A DNA stretch of 9,232 nt from an uncultured Oscillospiraceae bacterium (GCA_934615645.1 CAKTTR010000069.1:1-9232); one strand, 5' to 3'. Shown: positions 1 to 6,546, counted from the first letter of the stretch. Made by a program: numbers and translations. The notes: generated by a model not told the origin, from the sequence alone.

Positions 1-660
1 CCAAAAGCCCTGGCGGGTCATGCGCTCGCCGTTCATATTGACAAAGAGCGATCTTTGCTGCGGGTCGGCGATCATCTGGGGGCGGATCTCCGCGATGTAG
101 ACCCGCAGCGCCTTCACCGCCGCCGGGTACAGCGGAATGATCCGCTCCTTTTCCTCCCCGACGCGGATAAACCCGGCGCTGGTATTGACATGGCTGAGGT
201 CCAGGTTGATGAGCTCCGAAACGCGGATGCCCGTCGCGTACAGCAGCTCCAGCATCGCCTTATCCCGGTAGCCTTTAAAATCTGTCAGCTGCGGCTGCTG
301 CAGCAGCAGCTCGACCTCCTTGCCCGTCAGGATCTGGGGGAGCTTTTTTTCCGTCTTCTCGATCTTGATATTCCGGGCGGGATTCTCCTGGCACTGCCCC
401 GTCAGGGCGGCGTATTGATAGAGATTTTTAATGGACGCCAGGCTCCGCTGGACACTGGCGGCGGATTTACCGTGGCCCGCCATCCAGTCGGTATACGCCA
501 CGACCTCGTCGTGGGAGACGGCCAGCAGCTCCTCCTGCAAGATGCCCTCCACATACTGGCTGTACTGCCGCACATCCCGCATATAAGACGCGACGGTATT
601 CTCCGACGCGTGCTTTGTATGAATCAGATATGCCTCAAAGGAGGCAAGCAGCTCAGCCAT
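1..660 (-). CDS. xerD: XerD-like tyrosine site-specific recombinase (partial, C-terminus off window)
   Basis: The first 220 residues of a tyrosine recombinase are present; family members are about 295 to 300 residues, so the C-terminal quarter lies beyond base 1. Seen: an N-terminal core-binding (SAM-like) domain at about residues 1-85 with 'HASENTVASYMRDVRQY', then the start of the catalytic domain at about 108. 'ATGIRVSEL' places the first catalytic Arg at 146, and 'GEEKERIIPL' places the beta-hairpin Lys at about 171. The HxxR box and nucleophilic Tyr are outside the window. Known role: XerC/XerD resolve chromosome dimers at dif in the cytoplasm. The ATG at 660 is preceded by GAGGG. It lies 11 bases after a SpoIIM-like gene, an arrangement known for Firmicute xerD, which is why XerD is preferred over XerC or a phage integrase. 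The recombinase family is certain; the D versus C assignment is inferred from context. Confidence 0.88.
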   Translation of the reverse strand, partial: MAELLASFEAYLIHTKHASENTVASYMRDVRQYSQYVEGILQEELLAVSHDEVVAYTDWMAGHGKSAASVQRSLASIKNLYQYAALTGQCQENPARNIKIEKTEKKLPQILTGKEVELLLQQPQLTDFKGYRDKAMLELLYATGIRVSELINLDLSHVNTSAGFIRVGEEKERIIPLYPAAVKALRVYIAEIRPQMIADPQQRSLFVNMNGERMTRQGFW

Positions 661-671
661 AGCAATAACCC

Positions 672-1193
672 TCAAACAACGGAACCAAAATAAATCTGCG
701 CGGCCTGCGCCGCGCCCCAAAGCCGGGCCAGCGCAGCAAGGCCAAAGCAAAGCCCGCACAGCGCCAGCTGCCCGCGGCGCCAGTACCGGCGCGCCAGCAC
801 CAGCAGCTGACTCAGCAGCAGGAAAAAGGCGGGCAGCGCTGCGGAAAACAGTGCAAGATACACGCCGGTAGCAGACGCCTGGCACAGCGCAAAGCAGCTG
901 TACGCCAGCGCCGCGCCCTGCAGGGCAAACACAAGCCCCACCAAAAAGCGCCGCCGCATCGGCCTGGCCTGCTGCCAGAGCGCCAAGCCAAGGCACGGCA
1001 GCCAAAGCAGCAACGCCTGGGGCCGGGATGGAGCCGCCCAAAACGCGAACCAGAAGTCCGCCGAACGCAGCGCCTCCGGCAACGGAAAAATGACCAGCAG
1101 CAGCAAACTCATCACAGCGCCGGTCACAAAGCCGGCGCTGGCAAGGCAGACCGTATCTGAATCGTTATGTCTACCCAAATTCCGAAATCGCAT
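672..1193 (-). CDS. SpoIIM-like integral membrane protein
   Basis: A 173-residue, very hydrophobic protein with about five membrane segments (roughly residues 16-38, 58-73, 83-104, 110-134 and 141-158). The frame stays open far upstream, but the ATG at 1193 has AAGGAGG (1198-1204) 4 bases before it, and the hydrophobic protein begins there. The stretch from 'RRFLVGLVFALQGAAL' to 'LALFSAALPAFFLLLSQLL' resembles the second half of stage II sporulation protein M, where a glycine-rich helix is followed by a 'LALLSxLPQ'-type helix; the usual Q after LP is replaced here (LPAFF). SpoIIM is part of the SpoIID-SpoIIM-SpoIIP machinery that remodels peptidoglycan during engulfment, and it commonly sits just upstream of xerD. 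The assignment rests on weak similarity from memory plus neighbourhood. If correct, this is a short or divergent member (SpoIIM is usually about 200 residues). It is probably cotranscribed with the recombinase from the promoter at 1260-1288. Confidence 0.6.
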   Translation of the reverse strand: MRFRNLGRHNDSDTVCLASAGFVTGAVMSLLLLVIFPLPEALRSADFWFAFWAAPSRPQALLLWLPCLGLALWQQARPMRRRFLVGLVFALQGAALAYSCFALCQASATGVYLALFSAALPAFFLLLSQLLVLARRYWRRGQLALCGLCFGLAALARLWGAAQAAQIYFGSVV

Positions 1194-1197
1194 GGCC

Positions 1198-1204
1198 CCT
1201 CCTT
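1198..1204 (-). promoter_or_regulatory. Ribosome binding site fixing the start of the SpoIIM-like gene
   Basis: AAGGAGG on the minus strand, 4 bases before the ATG at 1193. It decides this start against in-frame upstream codons, which would add a non-hydrophobic extension across the promoter region. Confidence 0.75.
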
Positions 1205-1259
1205 CGTGCTCGCCGCGAAAGATAAGCCGATTCCGGAACTTTGCACCGCCGACTCTGTT

Positions 1260-1288
1260 AATATACACCAGCCACCGGGAATTTTCAA
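1260..1288 (-). promoter_or_regulatory. Sigma-A type promoter for the SpoIIM-like gene and xerD
   Basis: On the minus strand, TTGAAA (1288-1283) is a -35 box matching consensus at 5 of 6 positions, and TATATT (1265-1260) is a -10 box also matching at 5 of 6. The spacer is exactly 17 bases. Transcription should start near 1253, giving a leader of about 60 bases to the ATG at 1193. No competing promoter was found in this spacer. Confidence 0.75.
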
Positions 1289-1333
1289 GACGTTTCGGCC
1301 ATCTTTCAAGTTTTTGTAAATTATGCACATAGA

Positions 1334-1360
1334 TTATGTAAATAGCGTTATGTAAACATA
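1334..1360. repeat. Direct repeat TTATGTAAA x2 with an overlapping inverted repeat
   Basis: TTATGTAAA occurs at 1334-1342 and 1348-1356 (plus strand), a period of 14 bases. The second copy overlaps an inverted repeat, TATGT (1349-1353), AA, ACATA (1356-1360). The block lies 46 to 68 bases upstream of the -35 box at 1283-1288. It could be a regulator-binding site or simply AT-rich upstream DNA; no protein is suggested by the sequence itself. Confidence 0.4.
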
Positions 1361-1486
1361 GGAACAGACGGTTCCGCTCCCACAAGATATCGCGGCGCAG
1401 CCCAGGTGCGTCACGAGATATGGGTTTGCCCGGCAAACAGGAAGCGGAAACTGGGCGCAAATGGCTTGAAATATTGCACAAATTTT

Positions 1487-1888
1487 TCAGTAGCGCACCC
1501 GGTAGCCGCGCCGCCGCTGCGGCATCGGCAGCAGTGCCAGCAGCGCAGTGCCGCATAAAACGCCGGAGTTTAAAAGAATCAACTCCAGATCCGGCTGCGC
1601 CATGCAGAGGTTCCCCACCAGCATCAAGCCCAGATAACAGGCGCAGATGCCCAGCGCGCCAGCCCATTTGACCACGGCCCGTGCCGCCAGCTTGCAGCCC
1701 AAAAACGTTCCGATGGCCAGGATCACACTGGTATAGATCACATCCTGCGCCTGAGGCAGCAGCTGCGCGCCGATCAGCGCCGCACAGAGCAAGCTCAGCG
1801 CCAGGCAGGCCCCGCAGCCGCATCCGGCAGCCAAGAGAAATTGGATCCCCGGTCTTTTCGCAGACGACCGTGTTTTCTTTCCTTTCAT
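1487..1888 (-). CDS. TIGR04086-like small membrane protein
   Basis: A 133-residue protein with a basic N-terminus (MKGKKTRSSAKRPG) and four predicted membrane segments at about residues 16-44, 50-70, 76-96 and 105-121. The glycine in 'ILAIGTFLGCKLAARAV' at the second helix fits the TIGR04086/YrzE group of small Firmicute membrane proteins, whose function is unknown. Two nearby ATGs compete. The one at 1894 is only 1 base from GGAGG, whereas the one at 1888 sits 7 bases from it, so 1888 is chosen. The stop is TGA at 1487. The gene starts only 53 bases after the trk terminator, and no convincing promoter is visible in that gap, so it may depend on read-through or on a weak promoter. The C-terminus is arginine-rich (QRRRGYRVRY). 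The membrane protein call is firm; the family name is a moderate inference. Confidence 0.7.
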   Translation of the reverse strand: MKGKKTRSSAKRPGIQFLLAAGCGCGACLALSLLCAALIGAQLLPQAQDVIYTSVILAIGTFLGCKLAARAVVKWAGALGICACYLGLMLVGNLCMAQPDLELILLNSGVLCGTALLALLPMPQRRRGYRVRY

Positions 1889-1895
1889 AGACATG

Positions 1896-1903
1896 CCTCC
1901 TTT
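1896..1903 (-). promoter_or_regulatory. Ribosome binding site selecting the second ATG of the TIGR04086-like gene
   Basis: AAAGGAGG on the minus strand. Spacing is 7 bases to the ATG at 1888 and only 1 base to the ATG at 1894, so the inner start is the usable one. Confidence 0.75.
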
Positions 1904-1940
1904 GTGCTACAGCCTATGCCCTCCCCTGCCGGTTGATACC

Positions 1941-1991
1941 GAAAAAAACTGCTCTGCTGCCCAGGACTTGCATCCTTACCAGCAGAGCAGT
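1941..1991 (-). terminator. Intrinsic terminator of the trkA-trkH operon
   Basis: A perfect 12-base inverted repeat, ACTGCTCTGCTG (minus strand, 1991-1980) and CAGCAGAGCAGT (1959-1948), is followed on the minus strand by TTTTTTC (1947-1941). The 20-base loop contains a further 4-base stem (1963-1966 with 1973-1976), which would extend the hairpin. It begins 25 bases after the trkH stop codon. Stem plus U-tract on the gene strand is the classic form of a rho-independent terminator. Confidence 0.92.
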
Positions 1992-2016
1992 GTTCGTGCT
2001 TTTGCGTAAAAGCGCC

Positions 2017-3471
2017 TTACCGGCGGCGCCAGGTGTTGCGGGAGAACAGGACTAAGATTGGGAAGACCTCCAGCCGCCCCGCCAGCATATCGACGATCAG
2101 GATCAGCTTTGAGAACGGGCTGAACAGCGAAAAGTTGCACATTGGGCCGACAAGCTCCAGCCCCGGGCCGATGTTATTGAAGCAGGAGACGACCGCCGAG
2201 AGGTTCGTCATCAGCGAGAAGTTATCAAACGAGATCAGCAAAAAGCTGACGACGACGATCATAACATATGCGGTCAGATACACCGTCGTCCCGCTCAAGA
2301 TCTTTTCATCGACCCGGTGCCCGTTGAGCCGGACGACCTGGATCTGCTGCGGGTGCAGCATCTGACGAATATTGCGCCGCAGCGCCTTGCCCAGCAGAAG
2401 CAGCCTGCCATATTTCAGGCCGCCGCCGGTACTCCCGGCGCTGGCACCGATGAGCATCAGGCACAGCAGCAGCGCCTTGGAAAACGCAGGCCATAGGTCA
2501 AAATCCGTGGTGGAAAAGCCCGTCGTCGTCATAATGCTGGAGACCTGGAACGCCGCGTGGCGGACCGTCTCGCCCAAGGTTTTGTAATAACCGCCCAGGT
2601 TCAGAACAATCAGCGCCGTGCTGACGGCAAACGTCCCCAGGTACAGCCGCAGCTCCTCATCCTGCCAGACGCTCTTGCACTGCCGCAGCAGCAGAAGATA
2701 ATAGCAGGAGAAATTGACCCCGAACAGCAGCATAAAGACGGTGCAGACCGTCTGGATATACGGGCTGTAGCTGGCGGCGCTGTCGTTCAAGATGCCGAAG
2801 CCGCCCGTCCCGGCGGTGCCGAAGGCGACGCACAGCGCATCAAACAGCGGCATCCCACCGGCAAGTAAGAAGATGATATCCACGATCGTCAGCACGATGT
2901 ACATCAAATACAGCAGCCGCGCCGACTTTTTCATCCGCGGCACCAGCTTGCCCACGCTGGGCCCGGGGCTCTCGGCCCGGAGCAGATGCATGGTAAAGCC
3001 CTCGTTTTTGCCGCTGACCGGCGCGACGGCCAGCAAAAAGACCAGCACGCCCATGCCGCCCAGCCAATGGCTGAAGCTGCGCCAGAAGAGCATCCCCCGG
3101 TCCATGGCCTCGACATTTTTCAGGATGGACGCCCCCGTCGTCGTAAAGCCGGAGACCATTTCGAAAAACGCGTCGATCAGGCTGGGGATCTGATGGGAAA
3201 AGTAAAACGGCAGGCAGCCGAGCAGACTCAGCAAGATCCAGCTGACGCCGACGCAGACCATCCCCTCTTTGGCATAAAACCCCGCCTTGGCCCGGCGGCA
3301 CAGCAGCGCCAACGCCCCGGCGGCCACGACCAGTATGCCGATGGTGTACAAAAAGCCGTAAGCCGAGGGGAGCCGACCGTCATACAGGCAGATCAGCAGC
3401 GCCGGCAGCATAAAGACAGCCTCCATCGCCAAAATCAGGGCGATGAGCCGCCCCATCATTTTATAGTTCAT
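2017..3471 (-). CDS. trkH: TrkH family potassium uptake channel subunit
   Basis: A 484-residue polytopic membrane protein of the usual TrkH/KtrB length. The four pore-loop repeats are all visible: filter 1 'SGFTTTGAS' (about 107-115), filter 2 'GTAGTGGFG' (218-226), filter 3 'MTTTGFSTT' (314-322) and filter 4 'FNNIGPGL' (431-438), each with its conserved filter glycine. The family signatures 'GASAGSTGGGLKYGR' (about 342-356) and 'DMLAGRLEVFPI' (461-472, with the conserved Arg in the fourth repeat) are intact. It forms the K+ (possibly K+/Na+) translocating pore in the cytoplasmic membrane and works with the TrkA-type RCK subunit encoded 33 bases upstream. The ATG at 3471 is preceded by GAGG 8 bases away. 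The gene is the last of the operon, followed by a strong terminator. Nothing is truncated. TrkH versus KtrB naming is not settled by sequence alone, but the double-RCK partner favours Trk. Confidence 0.95.
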   Translation of the reverse strand: MNYKMMGRLIALILAMEAVFMLPALLICLYDGRLPSAYGFLYTIGILVVAAGALALLCRRAKAGFYAKEGMVCVGVSWILLSLLGCLPFYFSHQIPSLIDAFFEMVSGFTTTGASILKNVEAMDRGMLFWRSFSHWLGGMGVLVFLLAVAPVSGKNEGFTMHLLRAESPGPSVGKLVPRMKKSARLLYLMYIVLTIVDIIFLLAGGMPLFDALCVAFGTAGTGGFGILNDSAASYSPYIQTVCTVFMLLFGVNFSCYYLLLLRQCKSVWQDEELRLYLGTFAVSTALIVLNLGGYYKTLGETVRHAAFQVSSIMTTTGFSTTDFDLWPAFSKALLLCLMLIGASAGSTGGGLKYGRLLLLGKALRRNIRQMLHPQQIQVVRLNGHRVDEKILSGTTVYLTAYVMIVVVSFLLISFDNFSLMTNLSAVVSCFNNIGPGLELVGPMCNFSLFSPFSKLILIVDMLAGRLEVFPILVLFSRNTWRRR

Positions 3472-3504
3472 GTTTGCGCCTCGCTTGGGAAAAAATCAGC
3501 AGGA

Positions 3505-4866
3505 TCACTCTGCAAAAATATCGTTGATCTGCCGCAGCGTACCGCGGCCGCTGGTGACGATGATCACCGTGTCGCCGCGCTGGAAGGTGGAGTCGCCGTT
3601 GGGAAGCTCCGTTTTCCCGCCCCGGGTGATGGAGACCACCAGCACATTGCGCCGCAGCTTCAGGTCCTTCAAGGGCTGCCCGCAGTGGCGGGTCGCGTCG
3701 TCGACGAGGAATTCCACTGCCTCCGCCTGCCCGTCGGCCATCGCGTGGACCGAGACGGCGGCGCCGGTCTGGTTCTGCATCGCCCGGACGTAGCGGACGA
3801 TGATATTGCAGCACAGCTCCTTCGGCTTGATGACGCTGCCCAGGGGCAGGTCATCGACGATGCGGGTGTTATCCATGCGGCCCAGCTTCGTGATGATCTG
3901 GGGCACGCCGCGGCTGTTGCCATAGAGGGAGACGATGATATTGAGCTCATCCAGCCCCGTCAGAGTCACAAGGGCGTCGCAGTCGTCCAGATGCTCGCTC
4001 TCCAGCAGGGACTGGTCGCTGCAATCGCCGCAGACCACGGCGGCGTCTTCCAGCTGGTCTGCCAGGTCCAGGCAGCGGTCATGCTCTTTTTCGATCAGCT
4101 TGACGGAAATGCCGTCCTTTTCCAGCAGCTTTGCAAGATAAAAGCTGATACGCCCGCCGCCGCAGAGGATGACCTGCTTGGCCCGGCGGGTGATGATCCC
4201 CAGGTTTTTGAGCAGCACCGTCAGGTCCGCCCGGGCCGCCGTGACGAAAATACGGTCCCCCGCCTGGAGGACAAAATTGCCATCCGGCGCGACCGCCGCG
4301 CCATTGCGCAGCACCGTGCATACCAGGACCTGGCAATTGACGATATCGTTCATCTGGCTCAGGGGGCGATTGCAGAGCTTGCTGTCCGGATTGATGCGCA
4401 GCTCGACGATCTCGACCCGGCCATTGGCGAACGTATCGCGCCGCAGGAATCCGGGGTATTTCAGCAGCTTTTCGATCTCCTCTGCCGCCTGCCGTTCCGG
4501 GTTCACCGTCAGCGAAAGGGCAAAGGCATCGCGAATTTCATAGATCTGCGATGTATATTCCGGGTTGCGGATGCGGGCAATGGTATGCAGCTTCTTGTTC
4601 ATCTGGTGCGCCGACATGCAGCAAAGCAGATTGATCTCATCGGCCCCGGTGGCGGCAATGAGCAGGTCTGCCTCCAGAATCCCCGCCTGCCGCAGGACCG
4701 GCATCGAGGCGCAGTTCCCATGCACGACCATGATATCATAGCGCTCCTCGCTGCTCTCCAACGCGCTTAGGTCGTTGTCGATCAACGTCAAATCATGCCC
4801 TTCGGCAGAGAGCTGGCGCGTTAGCGTCATGCCGACTTTTCCATCCCCTGCAATAATGATCTTCAC
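3505..4866 (-). CDS. trkA: TrkA, double-RCK regulatory subunit of the Trk potassium system
   Basis: A 453-residue cytosolic protein with two tandem RCK units, the typical TrkA length. RCK1 has the Rossmann nucleotide motif GDGKVG (residues 7-12) and the acidic end of beta-2 'TLIDND'; its C-terminal domain covers about 145-225. RCK2 begins near 231 with 'ILCGGGRISFYLAKLL' (motif about 236-241), followed by a second C-terminal domain at about 370-450 that ends 'GDTVIIVTSGRGTL'. TrkA binds NAD(H)/ATP-type ligands, and RCK_C domains in Firmicutes may bind c-di-AMP; it gates the TrkH pore. The frame extends to a TTG at 4878, but GGAGG overlaps that codon and lies 5 bases before the GTG at 4866, giving 'VKIIIAGDGKVG', the normal TrkA N-terminus, so GTG 4866 is chosen. 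It is the first gene of the operon, with a hairpin-rich leader of about 160 bases upstream. Confidence 0.95.
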   Translation of the reverse strand: MKIIIAGDGKVGMTLTRQLSAEGHDLTLIDNDLSALESSEERYDIMVVHGNCASMPVLRQAGILEADLLIAATGADEINLLCCMSAHQMNKKLHTIARIRNPEYTSQIYEIRDAFALSLTVNPERQAAEEIEKLLKYPGFLRRDTFANGRVEIVELRINPDSKLCNRPLSQMNDIVNCQVLVCTVLRNGAAVAPDGNFVLQAGDRIFVTAARADLTVLLKNLGIITRRAKQVILCGGGRISFYLAKLLEKDGISVKLIEKEHDRCLDLADQLEDAAVVCGDCSDQSLLESEHLDDCDALVTLTGLDELNIIVSLYGNSRGVPQIITKLGRMDNTRIVDDLPLGSVIKPKELCCNIIVRYVRAMQNQTGAAVSVHAMADGQAEAVEFLVDDATRHCGQPLKDLKLRRNVLVVSITRGGKTELPNGDSTFQRGDTVIIVTSGRGTLRQINDIFAE

Positions 4867-5026
4867 GGCTTCCTCCAAATTCTAAGCTGCCCATCCTCAG
4901 CCCGGGCAGCTGCAGCGATACACTGGGTTTTCTAAAACAATCGGCATCGCCGATTTTCTGATTGCACTGTAACAGCAACGCAAAATACCGCGCCGCAGGC
5001 GCTGCGGGGCGCTTTATGCCCCCTTT
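4867..5026 (-). promoter_or_regulatory. Structured 5' leader of trkA (four hairpins, no known class recognised)
   Basis: Between the predicted start point and the trkA GTG the minus strand can form, in transcript order: GGGGC with GCCCC (5022-5018 and 5010-5006, 7-base loop); GCGCC with GGCGC (5002-4998 and 4994-4990, 3-base loop); AATCGGC with GCCGATT (4955-4949 and 4945-4939, 3-base loop) followed by GTTTT; and AGCTGCCC with GGGCAGCT (4911-4904 and 4892-4885, 11-base loop), ending 8 bases before the GGAGG of trkA. The third is terminator-like but its T-run is short. The layout would suit attenuation or control of ribosome access, but I could not match it to the ydaO (c-di-AMP) or another riboswitch consensus. 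The hairpins are seen; the regulatory role is inferred. Confidence 0.4.
4872..4876 (-). promoter_or_regulatory. Ribosome binding site that decides the GTG start of trkA
   Basis: GGAGG on the minus strand, 5 bases before GTG at 4866. It overlaps the alternative upstream TTG, which therefore cannot be served by it. Confidence 0.8.
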
Positions 5027-5032
5027 GCGGCT

Positions 5033-5060
5033 ATTATAGCAGATTGTTTTAAAAAGGCAA
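5033..5060 (-). promoter_or_regulatory. Extended -10 promoter of the trkA-trkH operon
   Basis: The minus strand has a perfect TATAAT (5038-5033) preceded by TGC, giving an extended -10 (TGnTATAAT). A weaker -35, TTGCCT (5060-5055), lies 16 bases upstream. An AT-rich tract separates the two boxes. The predicted start point is near 5026. Confidence 0.8.
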
Positions 5061-5137
5061 CCGTAATTCCAGGATTCTTTACCCTCTTTTTACACGTTTC
5101 GCAGCCGCAACGCGTTTTGGGCGGGCTTGTCTTTGCA

Positions 5138-5689
5138 TCAGGCGTCGCTTTTTTCCTGCTGCGCTGCGCCCTCGCGCCCCTCCTGCAAGAGGATCTCCGC
5201 GATCTCCTTTTGCAGCCAGGCGCGGTTCTGTGCGAGGACGCGTCGGTAGTTGGAATCGCAAAAAAACGTCTCCGGGGACAGTTTCTCCATCAAATCGTGG
5301 GGGCAACGCGCGCTGCAGCCGATGTTGCACCAGAAAAACAGGAGCTCCAGCAGGCCTTGCACAGGGTCTTGAATCTCGGCTTCCAAAATTTGGGCCAGAA
5401 AATACGCGCACCATTTTCTCCGCTGCAGCGCTTCATCTGCAGGATCGTCTTGGGCAAGGCGCTGCAGCTGCCGGTCAAACGCTTCCCCGTCCTCGGCCGC
5501 GCAGAGGAGGGAAATCGCCTGCGCTTCTAACGCCGGATCGGCGCCGCCCTCCAGCAGCGTCATAAGATAGGTCACGATCTCCGCCCGACCCAATGGCTCC
5601 GGCGCCGCTTCCGGGAAACGCCGCCCCATAAGAATCAGCTTCCACGAGATAGAAAACCCCATCTGGCGCAGCTTGATCAATTTGTTCAC
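5138..5689 (-). CDS. DUF2247-like protein (possible immunity-type protein)
   Basis: A 183-residue soluble, mostly helical protein with no signal peptide or membrane segment. The opening 'MNKLIKLRQMGFSISWKLILMG', the central 'RRKWCAYFLAQILEAEIQDPVQGLLELLFFW' region (split here by position: about 90-100 and 101-120) and 'CPHDLMEKLSPETFF' (about 129-143) match my memory of the DUF2247 family, which is uncharacterised and often found near toxin or immunity-rich loci. The GTG start at 5689 has AGGAGG (5698-5703) 8 bases upstream; the stop is TGA at 5138. The last 15 residues (EGREGAAQQEKSDA region) look like a variable tail. It is preceded by 155 bases without a recognisable promoter and is followed by the trk promoter, with no clear terminator between. 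The gene is well supported; the family call is moderate, and any immunity role is inference from the neighbourhood. Confidence 0.72.
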   Translation of the reverse strand: MNKLIKLRQMGFSISWKLILMGRRFPEAAPEPLGRAEIVTYLMTLLEGGADPALEAQAISLLCAAEDGEAFDRQLQRLAQDDPADEALQRRKWCAYFLAQILEAEIQDPVQGLLELLFFWCNIGCSARCPHDLMEKLSPETFFCDSNYRRVLAQNRAWLQKEIAEILLQEGREGAAQQEKSDA

Positions 5690-5697
5690 CGTTGCTT

Positions 5698-5703
5698 CCT
5701 CCT
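5698..5703 (-). promoter_or_regulatory. Ribosome binding site for the GTG start of the DUF2247-like gene
   Basis: AGGAGG on the minus strand, 8 bases before GTG at 5689. It supports the non-ATG start, after which the protein begins with the family's typical N-terminus. Confidence 0.75.
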
Positions 5704-5777
5704 ATCGCCGCAGCCCCCCGCCGATTTTCAAACCGAGTTACCAGCCCCTCCTCCGCCCTGCTCACGTTTGATTCGCC

Positions 5778-5800
5778 GCCAAAACCAGTTTTGTTTTGGC
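5778..5800. repeat. Inverted repeat in the leader of the DUF2247-like gene
   Basis: GCCAAAAC (5778-5785) and GTTTTGGC (5793-5800) form a perfect 8-base stem with a 7-base loop. On the gene (minus) strand it is followed by GGCGAATC rather than a T-run, so it is not a terminator for the preceding gene. It could be an operator or an mRNA stabilising hairpin. Confidence 0.35.
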
Positions 5801-5844
5801 TTTCTGGGTTCAATCAGAAGTCTCCCCCGCACCACAACTTTTCC

Positions 5845-6546
5845 CTACTTGTTAAATACGAGAACCGTCTGCACAACGAAAATAACGAGTACTGCAATGA
5901 GCCAAAGGCCTACGGTCTCCTGCGCTGTTTCCTGCTTTCGCAGCTGATCTCCGCCTGGAATCAGGCGGTAAACATCTTCCGTGCACGTGATCCTGCCGCT
6001 TTCGTGGTAAACGCAAATTCCTCGTCCGCGCACATCGGAATGGTACGCTTGGCACAGCGCTTGGAAATCAGGCAGGTAGGCCTGTATTCTTTTTCGCAGA
6101 AATGGAGCCGCCCAGTTTTTCCGCGTTTCTGTGTCACTAGCGTAATTCAGTGCTTCGATCGCAATGACATGCGCCCCCTGGGTGCAGTGCTTCGTCATGC
6201 CGATTCGCGCTCGCTCCGCCGCGGAGAGCACGTGGTCGGCAAAATATAGATAATAGCCAGTCCCAAGCATACAGGCATACGGCATGTGTGTTTCCTCCAA
6301 GGAATCCTCAAAGGAAAACGTTGGCTTTTGCTTTATCCCGTATTCCTTGATCTCCGCCCACGGCAAACGGGCGACGACCGCGCCAAAGCGGCGCTGCACA
6401 AGGCCATGCTCTGAGATCGTCACACGGTCAAACATTGAACGTCGCAGGGCCTTGCCGTAACGGTAGACCCACCATACAGCGCAAAGTCCATATGTCGCAC
6501 ACACATAAAACGGCACCCGCCGTGCATATACCAAAAGTACTGCCAA
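5845..6546 (-). CDS. Membrane protein with N- and C-terminal helices, main frame of an apparently frameshifted gene
   Basis: The open frame encodes about 233 residues: a membrane segment at about residues 12-27 ('VPFYVCATYGLCAVWWVY'), a central soluble domain of about 165 residues with alternating hydrophobic strands ('DRVTISEHGLVQRRFG', 'LPWAEIKEYGIK', 'YYLYFADHVL'), and a C-terminal membrane segment ('GLWLIAVLVIFVVQTVLVF', about 212-230). The strand pattern after the helices recalls bacterial PH-like membrane proteins, but I do not recognise the family. The only start in this frame before the conserved-looking part is TTG at 6546, which has no ribosome binding site. An upstream frame (6625-6428) supplies a plausible ATG, a GGGGG ribosome binding site and a first membrane helix. 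A single extra base near 6546-6500 would explain the split: removing one base gives a 259-residue protein from 6625 to 5845. It could be a pseudogene, a sequencing indel or, less likely, a +1 programmed frameshift. Confidence 0.6.
   Translation of the reverse strand: MAVLLVYARRVPFYVCATYGLCAVWWVYRYGKALRRSMFDRVTISEHGLVQRRFGAVVARLPWAEIKEYGIKQKPTFSFEDSLEETHMPYACMLGTGYYLYFADHVLSAAERARIGMTKHCTQGAHVIAIEALNYASDTETRKNWAAPFLRKRIQAYLPDFQALCQAYHSDVRGRGICVYHESGRITCTEDVYRLIPGGDQLRKQETAQETVGLWLIAVLVIFVVQTVLVFNK

Noticed and set aside
1..660. Phage or transposon integrase with nearby attachment sites
   Set aside because: The protein resembles XerC/XerD, the neighbourhood is core-like, and no att-type direct repeats or tRNA gene are visible.
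55..693. A plus-strand open frame of 212 codons
   Set aside because: It lies opposite the XerD-like gene, which has clear catalytic motifs; the plus-strand translation shows no family features and no ribosome binding site.
672..1823. A 383-codon minus-strand frame covering the SpoIIM-like gene and the region upstream
   Set aside because: Its first 210 codons run through the promoter spacer and antagonise the frame of the TIGR04086-like gene; only the part from the ATG at 1193 has a ribosome binding site and membrane protein character.
2986..4770. A plus-strand open frame of 594 codons opposite trkA and trkH
   Set aside because: It is antisense to two intact, well-recognised genes. Its protein is rich in H, Q, D and A with no domain pattern, as expected from the reverse reading of GC-rich third positions.
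4867..5026. A ydaO-type c-di-AMP riboswitch in the trkA leader
   Set aside because: The hairpins are real, but the conserved sequence blocks I remember for ydaO are not present; kept only as an unclassified leader.
5778..5800. Intrinsic terminator after the split membrane protein gene
   Set aside because: The 8-base stem is perfect, but on the minus strand it is followed by GGCGAATC, with no T-run.
5475..5813. A 112-codon minus-strand frame across the DUF2247-like start
   Set aside because: It overlaps the DUF2247-like gene in another frame, has low-complexity G/R/S-rich content and no ribosome binding site.
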